Shown in pieces: positions 1 through 10,668 of a DNA stretch of 64,000 nucleotides. The notes under the pieces were generated by a model, which saw only the letters and a program-made list of their open reading frames with translations, had not been told where the DNA came from and made no database searches. Positions within the stretch are counted from its first letter, which is position 1; the number at the start of each line of letters is the position of its first letter. The DNA comes from Athripsodes cinereus (taxonomy: Eukaryota; Arthropoda; Insecta; Trichoptera; Leptoceridae). The stretch is taken from assembly GCA_947579605.1 (NCBI GenBank), contig OX388327.1, forward strand, positions 7,365,122 through 7,429,121. Reading direction: 5' to 3'. The position numbers and the translations under genes were made by a program.

Positions 1-566
1 AGACTGGGTGTTCTTTTTTTAAATTTGACATTAGCTGACAATATGATGTGAGGAAGCTCTGACTGCTGCTACCACGGAAGATTAGTTCTGTGACCTTTAT
101 TAATATTGAATTTACGACTTATGATTGGTTGATTTGAAACAAGCGAATCGAATTTTTAGAACGTTAATCTCAAATAATGCTAATTTGGATCAATTGAGTG
201 TTTCTGGGAAAATAGAATTTTGCTTGCCAATCACGAATTGGAGCACCATAAACTGAGAATGATGAGAAAAAAATTAATTTGTAAATTCTGTCTTTTATCT
301 ATATTATATCATACTTTTTATTTTGAAAAAAAAAAATTAGGTATAACAGCTTTATAAAATACGATGTAAAGAAAATCCGTATTTTTTTTTTAAATTTCTT
401 GTATAGGTATTTGAGATATCTCATTGTTTTTGCATAAAAATTTCAGAAAATACACAGCATTTTGTGTAAAAAATTTAAAACATGATCCCATCTTATCCGC
501 TTAGAAAAGACACTACCTACTATACGCATGCGGTGCTTTTTTGCATGTATGGAAGGTGCGCCACTG
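1..566. other. AT-rich sequence without recognised gene
   Basis: No reading frame, RNA gene or clear repeat end is supported here. The stretch is AT-rich with A and T homopolymers. The last bases before 567 (a GCATGTATGGAAGGTGCGCC-like word) also resemble sequence near 41.9 kb, so the right edge may belong to an old repeat. Confidence 0.6.
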
Positions 567-803
567 CATCACGGCATATTCCACAAGAAGGGTAACCAGC
601 AGACTAACTGCATGTATCTAATAAACATGCAAGTTGTCTTTTTCGTGCCAATAAAAAAGTAATGCATTCAGTATTGGCAGCTAACCTCATATCGCTGAAT
701 TGTAAATATAAAATAATTTTTACGTGATGTTTTTCTAACCTTTAACAATCAAAAACTGACAAAAAAGAGTCGGAAGTCCTAATTTTTGTCGAATACTCCA
801 CGG
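567..803 (-). repeat. T1 repeat (TAG-tailed family), near full length
   Basis: This is one of about 30 copies of the commonest repeat in the window. Read on the + strand it starts with ATCACGGCATATTCCACAAG. It continues through GGTAACCAGCAG, the CATGTATCTAATAAACATGC hairpin-like word and CGTGCCAATAAAA, and ends near an AGAGTCGGAAG...CTCCACGG block. I take the sense strand as the one ending in the TAG tail, so this copy is antisense. No coding potential is seen. It is a SINE or the 3' end of a LINE; I cannot decide which from the window. Confidence 0.75.
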
Positions 804-1376
804 AAAACTCAAATTCATCTCTATAAATAAAATACTTTATTTACAAATATACAGCAAAGCGTATACTAGCACTATACACACGATGTCATTTGCATTTTTA
901 TGACACATAAAAATATTCATATCAATATGTATGACTACTGCAAAATCCACTGTAGGTATCTTCAGTATAATACATTATTGTGTGTAGTACCTTTGGCACA
1001 ACTGGTACAATAGTAGTAAGCAGTCATGACTTCCGATCGTATTTATTGCAAGAGATATGCAAATTGGCTCAAACTACAATAATAATTATTATTATGTATG
1101 TATGTATATACTTACATAACCATACCTTATAAAGGTACTCGGTACAAAATAATAATATCATATCTGTACCTGTCCCGTAGTTCTGGTAATGTAGCTTATA
1201 ATATTGCCCACTAGTGTACTCGAACTCGACTTCTCGAACTTAACATTAATTTGATTAAAAAAAAATTGCAGCAAAATAATAAATTATATAGGTAACTCCG
1301 TCGAGATCCTGGCAAAGAATATCAACTCTTTTTTTAATATTCGTATGTCTTGTAAAAGACTGGTGTAACTGGTTTT
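804..1376. other. AT-rich gap
   Basis: Only AT-rich sequence and short TATG and AATAAT runs are seen. Short reading frames on the minus strand here extend into the SINE that follows and have no recognisable family. Confidence 0.5.
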
Positions 1377-1540
1377 GAGCTCGTCGGTAGGCTGGAGGTA
1401 GAGTCCCGGCCTCATGTACGAGAAGTTCGCAATTCGATCCCTGGTGCCGGCAAACTCCCCTTTCCCGATACAAGCTTGTGCTAACTGTAAAAGGTATATA
1501 ACGTTGTATTTAAGTTCATAACTAAAATTCAGATACATAT
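1377..1540 (+). repeat. S1 tRNA-derived SINE
   Basis: The head TCGTCGGTAGGCTGGAGGTA resembles a pol III A box region, and AATTCGATCCC (about 1431-1441) resembles a B box. The body GTGCCGGCAAACTCCCCTTT and the degraded tail ending CAGATACAT match other S1 copies at 3824, 18855, 25350, 34928, 43135, 45198 and 50938. The layout (tRNA-like head, unrelated body, conserved tail) is that of a tRNA-derived SINE mobilised by a LINE. This copy is moderately diverged. Confidence 0.8.
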
Positions 1541-1614
1541 TTTAAAAAATTAATGTGCTCAGAGGCCATAAATAAACATTACGGTACTTGATTATTAAGG
1601 GAAATACATAGAGT

Positions 1615-1770
1615 CGAAGAGGTGTTGGAAGAAGGTAGAACTCCTGGCTCCATAACAAACATAAATGGACAGTAATAAGGGCGTCGTAGAGCTGTATGCT
1701 CAAGATCAGGATGTGATCGTTATCGCTAAGAGGACCAGACACGACACGTAAAGAAGGCGAAGAAGATAAA
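1615..1770 (+). pseudogene. RTE-like LINE C-terminal remnant
   Basis: The + strand reads, with stops, as RGVGRRKNSWLHN, KWTVIRAS and GPDTTRKEGEEDK. This matches the order of the RTE-like fragment at 50.4 kb (RRGVGG...SWLQNIQEWTG...GPDKTRREEEDKQ). Such segments lie just after the reverse transcriptase domain of RTE-type LINEs. In-frame stops and small indels show it is dead. Confidence 0.55.
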
Positions 1771-2097
1771 GTACATAAACTTAAACAAACATATACGCGA
1801 ACGTAATAAAATATTTGTGTAGCGTTTTTCTGTAGTTACTCCTGATAATTTAGCCCTTACTGTAGTACTTGAATCTTTAATACAGAGTGCGCATACACAC
1901 ATCGATTAAATCGGTTCATGCAGCAACTTAGTTAATAATCTTCAAATAAGTGAATTGGCAACATCAAAGTAATAATGCTACAATCCATTCTTCCCATTGT
2001 AAGGATATTATAGTTTGTTATCAGACAGGTAGCTAAGCTGATATGTCTGATCTCAACACTACTGTCACAACAACAACCATCAGGTCCAACAAAATTA

Positions 2098-2337
2098 TCA
2101 CAACTTCAATGAATCATATAAATTCTTGAAGCTGTTCAAATCTGAAGACTCAACCAGCTCAGGTGGCAAACTATTCCAATGATTAAGCACCCTGTTAAAT
2201 AGACAGTGCTTTAACAGATTTCGCTTGAACCTGTAACCATCCAACTTAAATCCATGACCCCTCAGGTGAACATTCTGGTTGTACTGGAATATTGTATTGA
2301 GCTCTGGACAGTTATAGTGGCCATGGAGTACCTTGAA
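2098..2337 (-). pseudogene. LINE reverse transcriptase C-terminus (CR1-like), truncated
   Basis: An 80-codon open frame without a start codon runs from 2337 down to a TGA at 2098. It contains LRGHGFKL, HCLFNRVLNHWNSLPPELV and DLNSFKNLYDSL. This pattern (RGH..KL, then R-V-.-.-WN-LP, then FK) is typical of the extreme C-terminus of CR1/Jockey-group LINE reverse transcriptases. The copy is cut at its 5' end near 2338, next to a poly-A stretch, which is usual for LINE insertions. The reading frame itself is unbroken, so it is younger than most remnants nearby. Confidence 0.75.
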
Positions 2338-3384
2338 AAAAAAAGGAAAGTAGTTGGAAGATGTAACTCAATTTGAGCAAAATTGCTGTAGAAAAGATTT
2401 GTTTCTACGGTAACAAATCACTACTGGTAAGTATGGTTTAAGCTGAGAGACATGCAAAGTTTTTTAAACGACCTTTATCCAATAATGAAGAGATATGGCT
2501 ACCAGTAATATTTAAATAAATAACTCAAATTCAAATAATTGTCTAAAAAACGGTCTTTTGAATATAAAACCTAGCAAGATGGATAAGATACCAATATGTT
2601 TACAGGAATTGAAACACCGGTTCATAAAAATATAATCATATTTATAGACTGATTGACAGTTAAATAAAAGACTTTAGAAGATGAAAATTATAATACATCC
2701 GGTTCGTAAGAACTAATAAGTTCAAACGAACCGATTGAAAGCTCGATGAGATTATTATAATACAATAATAATCTTATTGATTGTAATTAATTCATGAGCT
2801 TTAATAAGAATTGGCTATCTCTTCATATTGATCTACGACATTCACTAAGTTGTGCTTTACAATACGAACTGTTGAATATAAATAAACAATAATTTATTTG
2901 TATTCATATTCAATACAGCAGATAATAATTAATAATAAATAAATAAAATAAGTAATGGTAATTTTAATTCATAAGAACTTTGTATGTATAAATTATGATA
3001 TTTTTCTATAATGTGTATATATTTATCATCGGAAGCTTTGCGATTATACCTGATTATGAGCTTTAGATTTATAAATATTTTAAATAATATAATAATTTTT
3101 AACAGCAGAATAACACCAGAAACTTTTCAGTATGACAACACTTCAGTTGCTTCAAACATATTATTTTGTTAACATGAATTTTTGACAAAAATTGAGTTAC
3201 TTCTACTCACTACTTTTATCGCTTTTTGAAATTGAAACCATGTAACCAGTTTCAAGCACCAATTTCGCCTTGAATCTAATTAGGTAACTAATAACTAGAT
3301 GATGTGCGAAAAACAAATTTGCTGATTATTTATGTTCTATTTTGAATTGGGGTGAGAAAAGTGACAAAGATGCAAACTTTAATA
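2338..3384. other. AT-rich gap
   Basis: AT-rich sequence (2500-3110 is especially poor in GC), with nothing recognised. No reading frame above background. Confidence 0.5.
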
Positions 3385-3770
3385 TTCGATTCCCGACCAG
3401 TAGGGTTACTCTTGACAAAACTAAACACGGTCTTAATCTAGTCTTGATCTTGATCATACGACGCACGAAGGGACTATGGTCAAAAACACCGCGCAACCGC
3501 TAACGCGCGATCAGTACAGATCACGCAATAGTCACTTCGTGCGTCGTATGATCAAGATCAAGACTAGATTAAGATCGTGTTTAGTTTTGTCAAGAGTAGC
3601 CCTGCAGGGCATATTGAAAAATGACCTTTTTCAATATGCCCTGGGTCTGTTTATGTATTGTAGGTATATGTGTATCGTCGCGTTAGTTGGTACCTACAAA
3701 ACAAGATTTATACTTCTATTATTAGTAATTTGGGACTAGCTCGATCTGTTTAAATTGTCCATATGTATAT
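3385..3770 (+). repeat. S2 tRNA-derived SINE, split by a MITE
   Basis: The B-box-like TTCGATTCCCGACC (3385-3398) and, after a 204-bp insertion, the body and tail (GAAAAATGACCTTTTTC at about 3614, then GTGTATCGTCGCGTTAG and TTTGGGACTAGCTCGATCTG) match the near-complete S2 copy at 37251. The tRNA-like head upstream of 3385 is poorly preserved. The copy is interrupted at 3401-3604 by a foldback MITE. Confidence 0.75.
3401..3604. mobile_element. Foldback MITE (P1 family), copy 1
   Basis: Left arm TAGGGTTACTCTTGACAAAA and right arm (reverse complement) CAGGGCTACTCTTGACAAAA start inverted repeats of about 70 bp that match almost perfectly as far as the GATCATACGACGCACGAAG block. A short GC-rich centre (3485-3530) is the only non-palindromic part. 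CAG flanks both sides (3398-3400 and 3605-3607), consistent with a 3-bp target duplication. A second copy lies at 11673-11876. No transposase is encoded; superfamily is not resolved. Confidence 0.8.
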
Positions 3771-3823
3771 TATTTTAAGATTTGTTTTATAGTTTTAGTG
3801 AATATTTTTTTTTTTTTTTAAAA

Positions 3824-3988
3824 AGATATATCTGGGTTTTGTTATAAACCCAAATACAACCTTATACACCTTTCACAGTAAGCTAAAAGCTTGTGTCGTG
3901 AAAGGGGAGTTTGCCGGCACATGGGATCGAACCGCGGACCCCTTGCTCATGAAGCCGAGACTCTACCTCCAGGCTACCGACGAACTCA
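3824..3988 (-). repeat. S1 tRNA-derived SINE
   Basis: Well-preserved copy read on the minus strand. It runs from a GAGTTCGTCGGTAGCCTGG head, through a GCGGTTCGATCCC B box and GTGCCGGCAAACTCCC, to the GGGTTTATAACAAAACCCAG tail. The tail itself is a short palindrome (GGGTTT...AAACCC) kept in most copies. Confidence 0.85.
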
Positions 3989-4563
3989 AAATAATTGGTA
4001 TAATATCTGAAAATACAATTTTAATTTATAAAAATCTGCACAGATCTAGTTTCATATTAAACTGAAGATGAGTAAATTTCATCATTCAACTAATCACATA
4101 TTTTTAGCATCCAATGCACTTCTTGTACGTAGTAAATTTATTTCAAAACTTCACACATAAATAACTTTGTCAATTTGAATCACGATTTCATGGGAACTTT
4201 ATGTTTTTTATACATAAACAGTCTAGCCACATTATCAATTGAGCTATTGAATTGTACAAATGTTATACAATAAATAAATAAATAAATAATAAAGAAATCT
4301 AGTTTCAACTATTAATAAAAATAAAAGGTTGTCTATTATTTTCGAAGAGATAATATGACTGCTAGTACTGTTTAGTACTGAAGTGAAAAATCACAGAAGA
4401 TTTCAAGAAATCACAGGAAAATAACAATTTTGGCACAAATGATTTGTATAATTTTGTAAAAAAAGTAACGGTCCCTAGTTTCCTTACGCATATTTAAATT
4501 TTTTTCACCTCTTGTTTTTTTGTTTATTTAAATAATTAAGTCGAACAGATCCTCTCCTTTTTA
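3989..4563. other. AT-rich gap
   Basis: AT-rich with an AAAT run near 4275-4300 that may be a LINE tail. Nothing else recognised. Confidence 0.45.
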
Positions 4564-4581
4564 ATGTATAAATGCTGGAAG

Positions 4582-4955
4582 ATTTATACGGCGCCGTTTA
4601 ATGGAACATCCGTCTCAAAGGTGCAGGAAACTATGTTGAAAGTACGATGTCTTCAATTTGCTTTTTTGCAAATGGCCTTTTTCGACACTCCTCGACCCAT
4701 CTGGTTCGGGGAAGTGTTTCTAAATGCCACAAACGCTTCACGCTTTAAGACATTCGTAGATGTGTGGGTATCAAGATGGGATCTGCTGCGTCAGCCGGGT
4801 CTCCCGCCCACTGACGTGGTAGGATCGTAGATGCCAACACTGGCATAGTTGTATTGGAATAGAGAGAGTCCAAATATTAAAAAAAATCTTCACCTAAACG
4901 GATAAATAGGAGTCCTTGGACTCCTGAAATATCCGAGAAATAAAGATATTTCAAC
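4582..4955 (+). pseudogene. Repeat G: C-terminal end of an unidentified mobile-element protein plus 3' UTR
   Basis: The frame ending at the TAG at 4828-4830 contains DTPRPIWFGEVFLNATNA, FKTFVDVWVSRWD and PPTDVVGS. A second copy at 30.8 kb (minus strand) keeps the same frame: DTSRPIWFEEVFSIATNA, FNVFVDVCASR, PPLTEVVRS. Downstream, both have a GCC(A/T)ACACTGGCATAG-type block, a palindromic GGAGTCC...GGACTCC block and AATAAA followed by TTTCAACA. Upstream, APFNGTSVSKV resembles a piece at 15.66 kb (APFSGASISRV). I do not recognise the protein. The conserved frame says it was coding; its N-terminus is not defined. Confidence 0.55.
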
Positions 4956-4957
4956 AT

Positions 4958-5112
4958 CTTTTTTTTTCAAATTGTCCTGGGTCTGGGTGTTACATGTATA
5001 TGTGTTCAGTGCATTGTATATATGTGTATCGTCGTGTTAGTACCCATAATACAAGATTTATATCTTAGTTTGGGACTAGGTCGGTCTGTGTGAATTGTCT
5101 AAAAATGTAAAA
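4958..5112 (+). repeat. S2 SINE, 3' fragment
   Basis: TTTCAAATTGTCCTGGGTC, then GGTGTTACATGTATATGTG, GTATCGTCGTGTTAGTACC and TTTGGGACTAGGTCGGTCTG align with the body and tail of the S2 SINE at 37251. The tRNA-like head is absent, so this is a 5'-truncated insertion directly after repeat G. Confidence 0.8.
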
Positions 5113-5999
5113 AAAAATGCTCCTGTAAGTTGTTATTGATTGGTTATTACGAAGGTCCTCGGGGAGTCGATTCCAGATGACGGGTCTTGTGATACCAAAA
5201 ACCCTGTTATAAAGTGAAGGACCCCTTTCTATTTTTGTTCAATGTGTGCTTTGTTTATAGATTTCCATATTTTTTTATATCTCAAAGATAATGCTCAATG
5301 TGAAAAATCACAGTCTTGTCTGTTATTTAAATTTTTGAGTATTTTGAATTAGATTGATGTTGTCAATTAAGTTTGAATCACGAGATATGTATTAAATAAA
5401 GCATCTAGTGAGATAACATATCTTGCACATTTTCTGACATGAAAAATAAAAAAAACTTTATTGTATAAAAAAGGCCAAACACAATAGCATTTACCTCCTT
5501 TGCGAAAAGTAAACATCTATTTGAAATGTTGTTAGTGATTCATTAACTAAACTTTGATCATTTTTTCGTGGCCACCTTTTGATTTTGCATTTTGTTGTCA
5601 TGTTCTATAATTGACTGTCTGATCCTGTGTATATTGTAAAAATAAAATAAAATAAAAAATATCTTCTTTTATATATATTTTAACACAATATTAGATTAAT
5701 TATAAGTATCTTAGTTCGCTCTAAAAACATTCATCAAGTGGTTTTTTTTTTACTAGAAACTTTTTCAATTAATTTCCTTTTTTTTATTTAACAGAATTTT
5801 GGACATAGGCACGTCTTCCACTCAGCGACTAAACTGAAGATAATCTGTTATACATTTTGTATTATAAAAGACGTGATTTTTATTACAATAGGCCATTGAA
5901 TTTAATAAAATAATAATGATTTTTATGTCAATGAAAGATGAACACATTATATAACATGTGTAGTGTAGTGTACCTACCAGATATACAATAATGGGCTAA
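5113..5999. other. AT-rich gap
   Basis: A slightly GC-richer block at 5140-5230 is followed by AT-rich sequence. No family recognised. An A-rich AAAATAAAATAAA run near 5640 suggests a LINE tail. Confidence 0.45.
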
Positions 6000-6165
6000 G
6001 ATCTATCTATCTATATCCTTATGCCGCGCCGTATCCTTAGTGGGGTATGCAGAGAGAACGGAATGCCATACTAGGCTATCTTTACATAGGTACTTCTTTC
6101 GCTTCCTCCACATTCATGAAATTTCACTTACAAACATACACGTCGATTTATTTTACTCATCCTTG
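6000..6165 (-). repeat. T2: LINE-like 3' end related to the T1 tail
   Basis: CTATATCCTTATGCCGCGCC, GTGGGGTATGCAGAGAGAAC and TTCGCTTCCTCCACATTCAT match, in reverse, the unit at 34555-34660 (TGTGGAGGAAGCGAAGGAAG ... CTACCCCACATGGGACATGG ... TAGTAGTAG). The pattern (GTGGAGGAAGCGAA, then TCTCTGCCTACCCC, then a simple tail) is familiar to me from 3' ends of lepidopteran LINEs; that assignment is from memory and unchecked. Confidence 0.55.
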
Positions 6166-7289
6166 AAAATTTAATCCATGGGCTAAGTTCCGTAGTTGTT
6201 GGACGTCGGCGCTTTCTCTCACCCCCTCTTTCAAATAACATCCGTTTACTGATTGTATTGGATATGATCATTTTCATGTGTAAAAATATAGTAAAGAATA
6301 AAAAAAATAAATAACATAAAATTCACTAAATTAGCACAATGAATTTATTGCATTTAAGGCCACATGGAAAAATCTCAGAGGACAATTTAATAAATTCATC
6401 GATATGGATCATTTTTTATTCAATTATTATCCCTTAAGGATATAAAAAAGTGGTATGTTTAAAAATATTTCTTTTGTATCACTGTGTTCCTGAGAGGAAT
6501 GGTATATCGAAAGAATAATTCAATAATGAAGACTAACCTAATACAATAATTTTTCATAGTAAGTCCTCGATTATCGATTAAACAAACAACAACATTTTAA
6601 CGATTACTAAGTACTACACAACAATGTAATAATAATAAAGCTTATAATGTAGTGAGTATGTGTATATGTCTATGTATATAGTAATGATTCCTTATTGTCA
6701 CACACCACGGCATGGTAGCTATTGCAACTCATTAATTACACTCATTGACGAACTGATTTTAAACTGATAATGTGGATATTTCGAACTGTATTTATTTTTA
6801 ACTAAATATAATTTTGTACAATTGTTTATCTGTTCCATGCAGTAACCAGTAAAGAACAGGATTCTATCACATTTCTACAAGTTTTAAAATGTCCTACAAA
6901 AGACAGGTATTCGTTAAACATTACGTATAAGACATTTAAATTAAAAAATTCAGTAATGTAAGCTAAACTGAATGTTTTGTTATTTTTGTTTACTAACTTT
7001 GCGCTTATTATAAAAAAAACTCAAACAATTAATAACATAAATTTATCCAATATTAAAATTTACAAAGAGAACTCAATTTTTCCAATTCGAAAAAAATAAA
7101 CAATTTTTTTCATTGCATTGATGGATCTGAAGAATTGATAATATTTTAATAACACGACACCCGAATAAAGATTAATAATTTCAGTTTTTTTTTTGTAAGT
7201 GCCTAAAGATTTCTATTGTATGTATGCCAATATCTTTTTGTTAATGGAGTACTAATGTTACCTAGTTGTGTTTGCTTGTTTTTTTGTTT
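6166..7289. other. AT-rich gap with a T1 fragment
   Basis: Mostly AT-rich and unassigned. At about 6840-6955 the words GTAACCAGTAAAGAACAGG, TTTTAAAATGTCCTACAAAA and GACAGGTATTCG match the 5' half of a T1 copy on the + strand. Confidence 0.5.
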
Positions 7290-7405
7290 GTTTTTTTAAA
7301 CTGATTAATTTTAATTGCTTGTAATTGAAGACTGTATAATTTTTTTGTTCATGTCAATTGTAAAAAGGCGTAAGCCGTATATTTCATAAATAAATAAATT
7401 GTTTG
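7290..7405 (+). repeat. LINE 3' end (GGCGTAAGCCGTAT type)
   Basis: ATTGTAAAAAGGCGTAAGCC then GTATATTTCATAAATAAATA is a LINE 3' terminus with an AAAT tail. Comparable ends (GGCTTAGGCCGT or GGCTCACGCCGTG plus AAATAAAT) occur at 28.6 (minus), 39.7, 42.76, 47.56 and 51.53 kb. No coding sequence accompanies this copy. Confidence 0.65.
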
Positions 7406-7944
7406 ACATTTTAATTTTTTACTGTTTCTCCGCATAAACGCCATTTTTCGCTCAGAATTTCACTATGGCATTTCATAAAAAGGCAAATCCAAAAAAATTT
7501 GTGTAGGAACATTTCCATTTTTGTAATGAAAAAATTCTCCGATTAGAATTATGTAAGTTTGAATGTATCAAATTTCGTATTATCCAACTAGAATGAAACC
7601 TCTTACATAGGTATGTATTCTAATAATTATTTGCAAAAGGGTAAAATGTAGACGATTTACAGCACAAGAGAGTAGTAAACAAGACTGTTACATACTATGC
7701 AAACAGTGCCTATAATAATAATATACAGAATAATGTATGCTGTATTACGTACAATGTAGTAGAATCAGAAGTAAGTAGTATGCATAGTCAGTATGGAGTG
7801 TTATCTTTATCGCACTATAATCAGCGTAGGGTGGAACGCAGTAAAACGGGGAACGATTATACTTAGTTGACATTATAATATGACAACTATGTTTATATTG
7901 GTTAAACCTAAATATTTAGTTATTCATTCATGCTATCATGATAT

Positions 7945-8300
7945 TTACCACAAATGGTGTAGCCAGTGGACTAACTGCAAGTAATAAAAATGCAAGCTGT
8001 CCTCTCCGTGATAATAAAAATTTAAATCCATTAATTTTCTCCACGCCAATTTATTACCTAAATAGATCCGTATAGTTTCCAGCAAAGAATAAGTCTCTCA
8101 AGTTATTAAGTGTCCTGTGGTAAATAAGTGTACATCACATGTATAACCTGCTGAGATCGCCTTGGCCAAAAGCTGTACAGTGTAGTAGGGTGATTTTTTT
8201 AAGACAATTGTAATAATAATGTAAGACATTTTTTACCTTCAATTCAGCGATGAGATATGCAACCAATCTTGAATTGCTTGTGGGATAGCCCTTGATGGTA
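7945..8300. repeat. T1 fragments in opposite orientations
   Basis: 7945-8030 carries AATGGTGTAGCCAGTGGAC and ATGCAAGCTGTCCTCTCCGT (antisense T1). 8085-8290 carries AGCAAAGAATAAGTCTC, AGTGTCCTGTGGTAAA and TTCAGCGATGAGATATGCAA (sense T1). The two halves are old and diverged. Confidence 0.6.
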
Positions 8301-9190
8301 GATATAATGTTTATTTTTAATAAATAATCAAGTGAACTGTATTGTTAATTATAACATTTTTTAAATAATTCTTAATTAATTGAATATAGGTATTTGGTAT
8401 AAAGGAAATTGATTATGTAAAAAATAATTTCAAATTCTGTATTTGATTTTAAATGTCAACAAAATATTATCTCTAGTAAAAATAAAACTCAACTAAAACC
8501 TAAAAGTTACATACCTCAAAAAATTAATTGTGTATTTTTCTTGATGGACAGATAGTAATATCACATAATAAAAAAGTCTCGATTTAAACAAAAAACAATA
8601 AAAACATTTAAAACAATTATTTATTTTGTATTACTGAGACGCGACGGTAATATAGTTCGCACGTGTCGGCGGTATCGTTTTTTCTTTACCTTATGAGGCA
8701 TTTTTACAAAACAGTAATAAATCTCTATGACACGCGATGAATTTTAACAACCAACATAAAGAGGTCTCACTGTGATTGACAACGAATTTGAATATTTTAT
8801 TGTAGGTAAAGGTAACTATATATTGTTTTTTTAATTTTGTCAATAATTTTGCTGTGTGGCGGTGGCTCGATTGATATCGTATGTTGGAGTAGTTCAAATT
8901 CAAGTGTTGACTTTTTTTCAGATAGGAAGGTTGGTTCACATAATATTTTCTTATCGATGGCCCCTTTATTATAAAATCCAGTTACTCAATCAATTTTGTC
9001 TTTTATATCTTATAATTTTTTGCTTCTCAGAACTATTTTACATCATAATATCATGGAGTGATGTCCGTGTTGACGGCACGGCACTTCGACAGACATACTA
9101 GCGCTCCATTCGTCTGATCTCTTCATCCTTTATCCTCAACCCTTTAACGCATTCTGAGTCTCATTTTTATATTTTACAATTTCACTTTCT
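8301..9190. other. AT-rich gap
   Basis: No recognised repeat or gene. Two short opposite-strand frames at 8.69-9.10 kb overlap each other and look like chance. Confidence 0.5.
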
Positions 9191-9804
9191 GGGGGCCTAT
9201 TCTCCAATCTCGATTGATGGATGTCGTAAGCGAGATTTTATTACTTTCGATCGATTTCTTAAAAACCCTATTCTTGAAAGTCGTAGACGACATATGTCAC
9301 ACGATATCATGCGAGAATTTGTCGAGTGGTGTTTTACCACTCGAGATGAATGTCACACCAATCGACATGTCAAAAATTGATTAAAATGGCCGCCGTGAGT
9401 CACTCAATGGTCGTTTACATTTCGCAAACGGTATAAAATAAAATAAAGTGATGCCGCATTTATAAAGTATTTTAGTTTAAATAAAAATATAACGAAAAGT
9501 TTGATATTGATAGTGACTCCTCATATAAAAGCGCCATCTTTGTGCGTCACGTGCCTCCCCACATGAAAGCGCCATCAGCGCCATCTCGTGAAAAAAAGTA
9601 TAAATAAATGTCATTTTTCGATGACCACATACAAAAACATACAAAAAGTGCGACGTTGCCTGTAGCTTCTCGAATGTCGACCGTTTAAGTCTCGAATGGC
9701 GTCAAGAATAGGGTCTTAGACTACCATTCGACTTTTCGTGCGAGTTTTTCAATCGACATATCTCACAGGTGACATTTATCAATCGAGATTGGAGAATAGG
9801 GCCC
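9191..9804. mobile_element. Non-autonomous DNA transposon with GGGGCC...TATTCTCCAATC ends
   Basis: The left end GGGGGCCTATTCTCCAATCT and the right end (reverse complement GGGGCCCTATTCTCCAATCT) continue into CGATTGAT, giving terminal inverted repeats of about 27 bp with one indel. Inside each end is a second, related module (ACCCTATTCTTGAAAGTCG at about 9266 and, inverted, ACCCTATTCTTGACGCCATT at about 9711). The centre has GCGCCATC repeated three times (9527-9590). No protein is encoded and I see no clear target duplication. Confidence 0.75.
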
Positions 9805-9903
9805 CTGAATCGTTGTTATAACATTTCATTATAAATATTTTATATGTGCTTAAAAATATACCGTTTGGATACCTCTTTCTGTAACACATTAAATATTTAT
9901 CAT

Positions 9904-10668
9904 TTGTTCATTTATTCGTTCATCCGTTTATTCATTTATTCGTTTATTCGTTTATTCGTTTATTCGTTTATTCGTTTATTCGTTTATTCGTTTATTCGTT
10001 TATTCGTTTATTCGTTTATTCGTTTATTCGTTTATTCGTTTATTCGTTTATTCGTTTATTCGTTTATTCGTTTATTCGTTTGTTCGTTTGTTCGTTTGTT
10101 CGTTTATTCGTATATTCGTATATTCGTTTATTCGTTTATTCGTTTATTCGTTTATTCGTTTATTCGTTTATTCGTTTATTCGTTTATTCGTTTATTCGTT
10201 TATTCGTTTATTCGTTTATTCGTTTATTCGTTTATTCGTTTATTCGTTTATTCGTTTATTCGTTTATTCGTTTATTCGTTTATTCGTTTATTCGTTTATT
10301 CGTTTATTCGTTTATTCGTTTATTCGTTTATTCGTTTATTCGTTTATTCGTTTATTCGTTTATTCGTTTATTCGTTTATTCGTTTATTCGTTTATTCGTT
10401 TATTCGTTTATTCGTTTATTCGTTTATTCGTTTATTCGTTTATTCGTTTATTCGTTTATTCGTTTATTCGTTTATTCGTTTATTCGTTTATTCGTTTATT
10501 CGTTTATTCGTTTATTCGTTTATTCGTTTATTCGTTTATTCGTTTATTCGTTTATTCGTTTATTCGTTTATTCGTTTATTCGTTTATTCGTTTATTCGAT
10601 TATTCGTTAATTCGTTTAATCGTTTATTCATTTATTCACTTATTCAATTATTCATTTATTCGTTTGTT
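9904..10668 (+). repeat. TTCGTTTA octanucleotide tandem array
   Basis: About 80-90 tandem copies of the 8-bp unit TTCGTTTA, nearly perfect from about 9935 to 10600. Variants are clustered at 10080-10125 (three TTCGTTTG and two TTCGTATA units) and both edges decay. Because 8 is not a multiple of 3, all three forward frames stay open and read the same eight-residue peptide cycle (FVYSFIRL). This creates three long spurious frames. It is a minisatellite, not a gene. Confidence 0.95.

Noticed and set aside
3476..3739. 87-codon frame
   Set aside because: Crosses the P1 MITE and the S2 SINE; not a gene.
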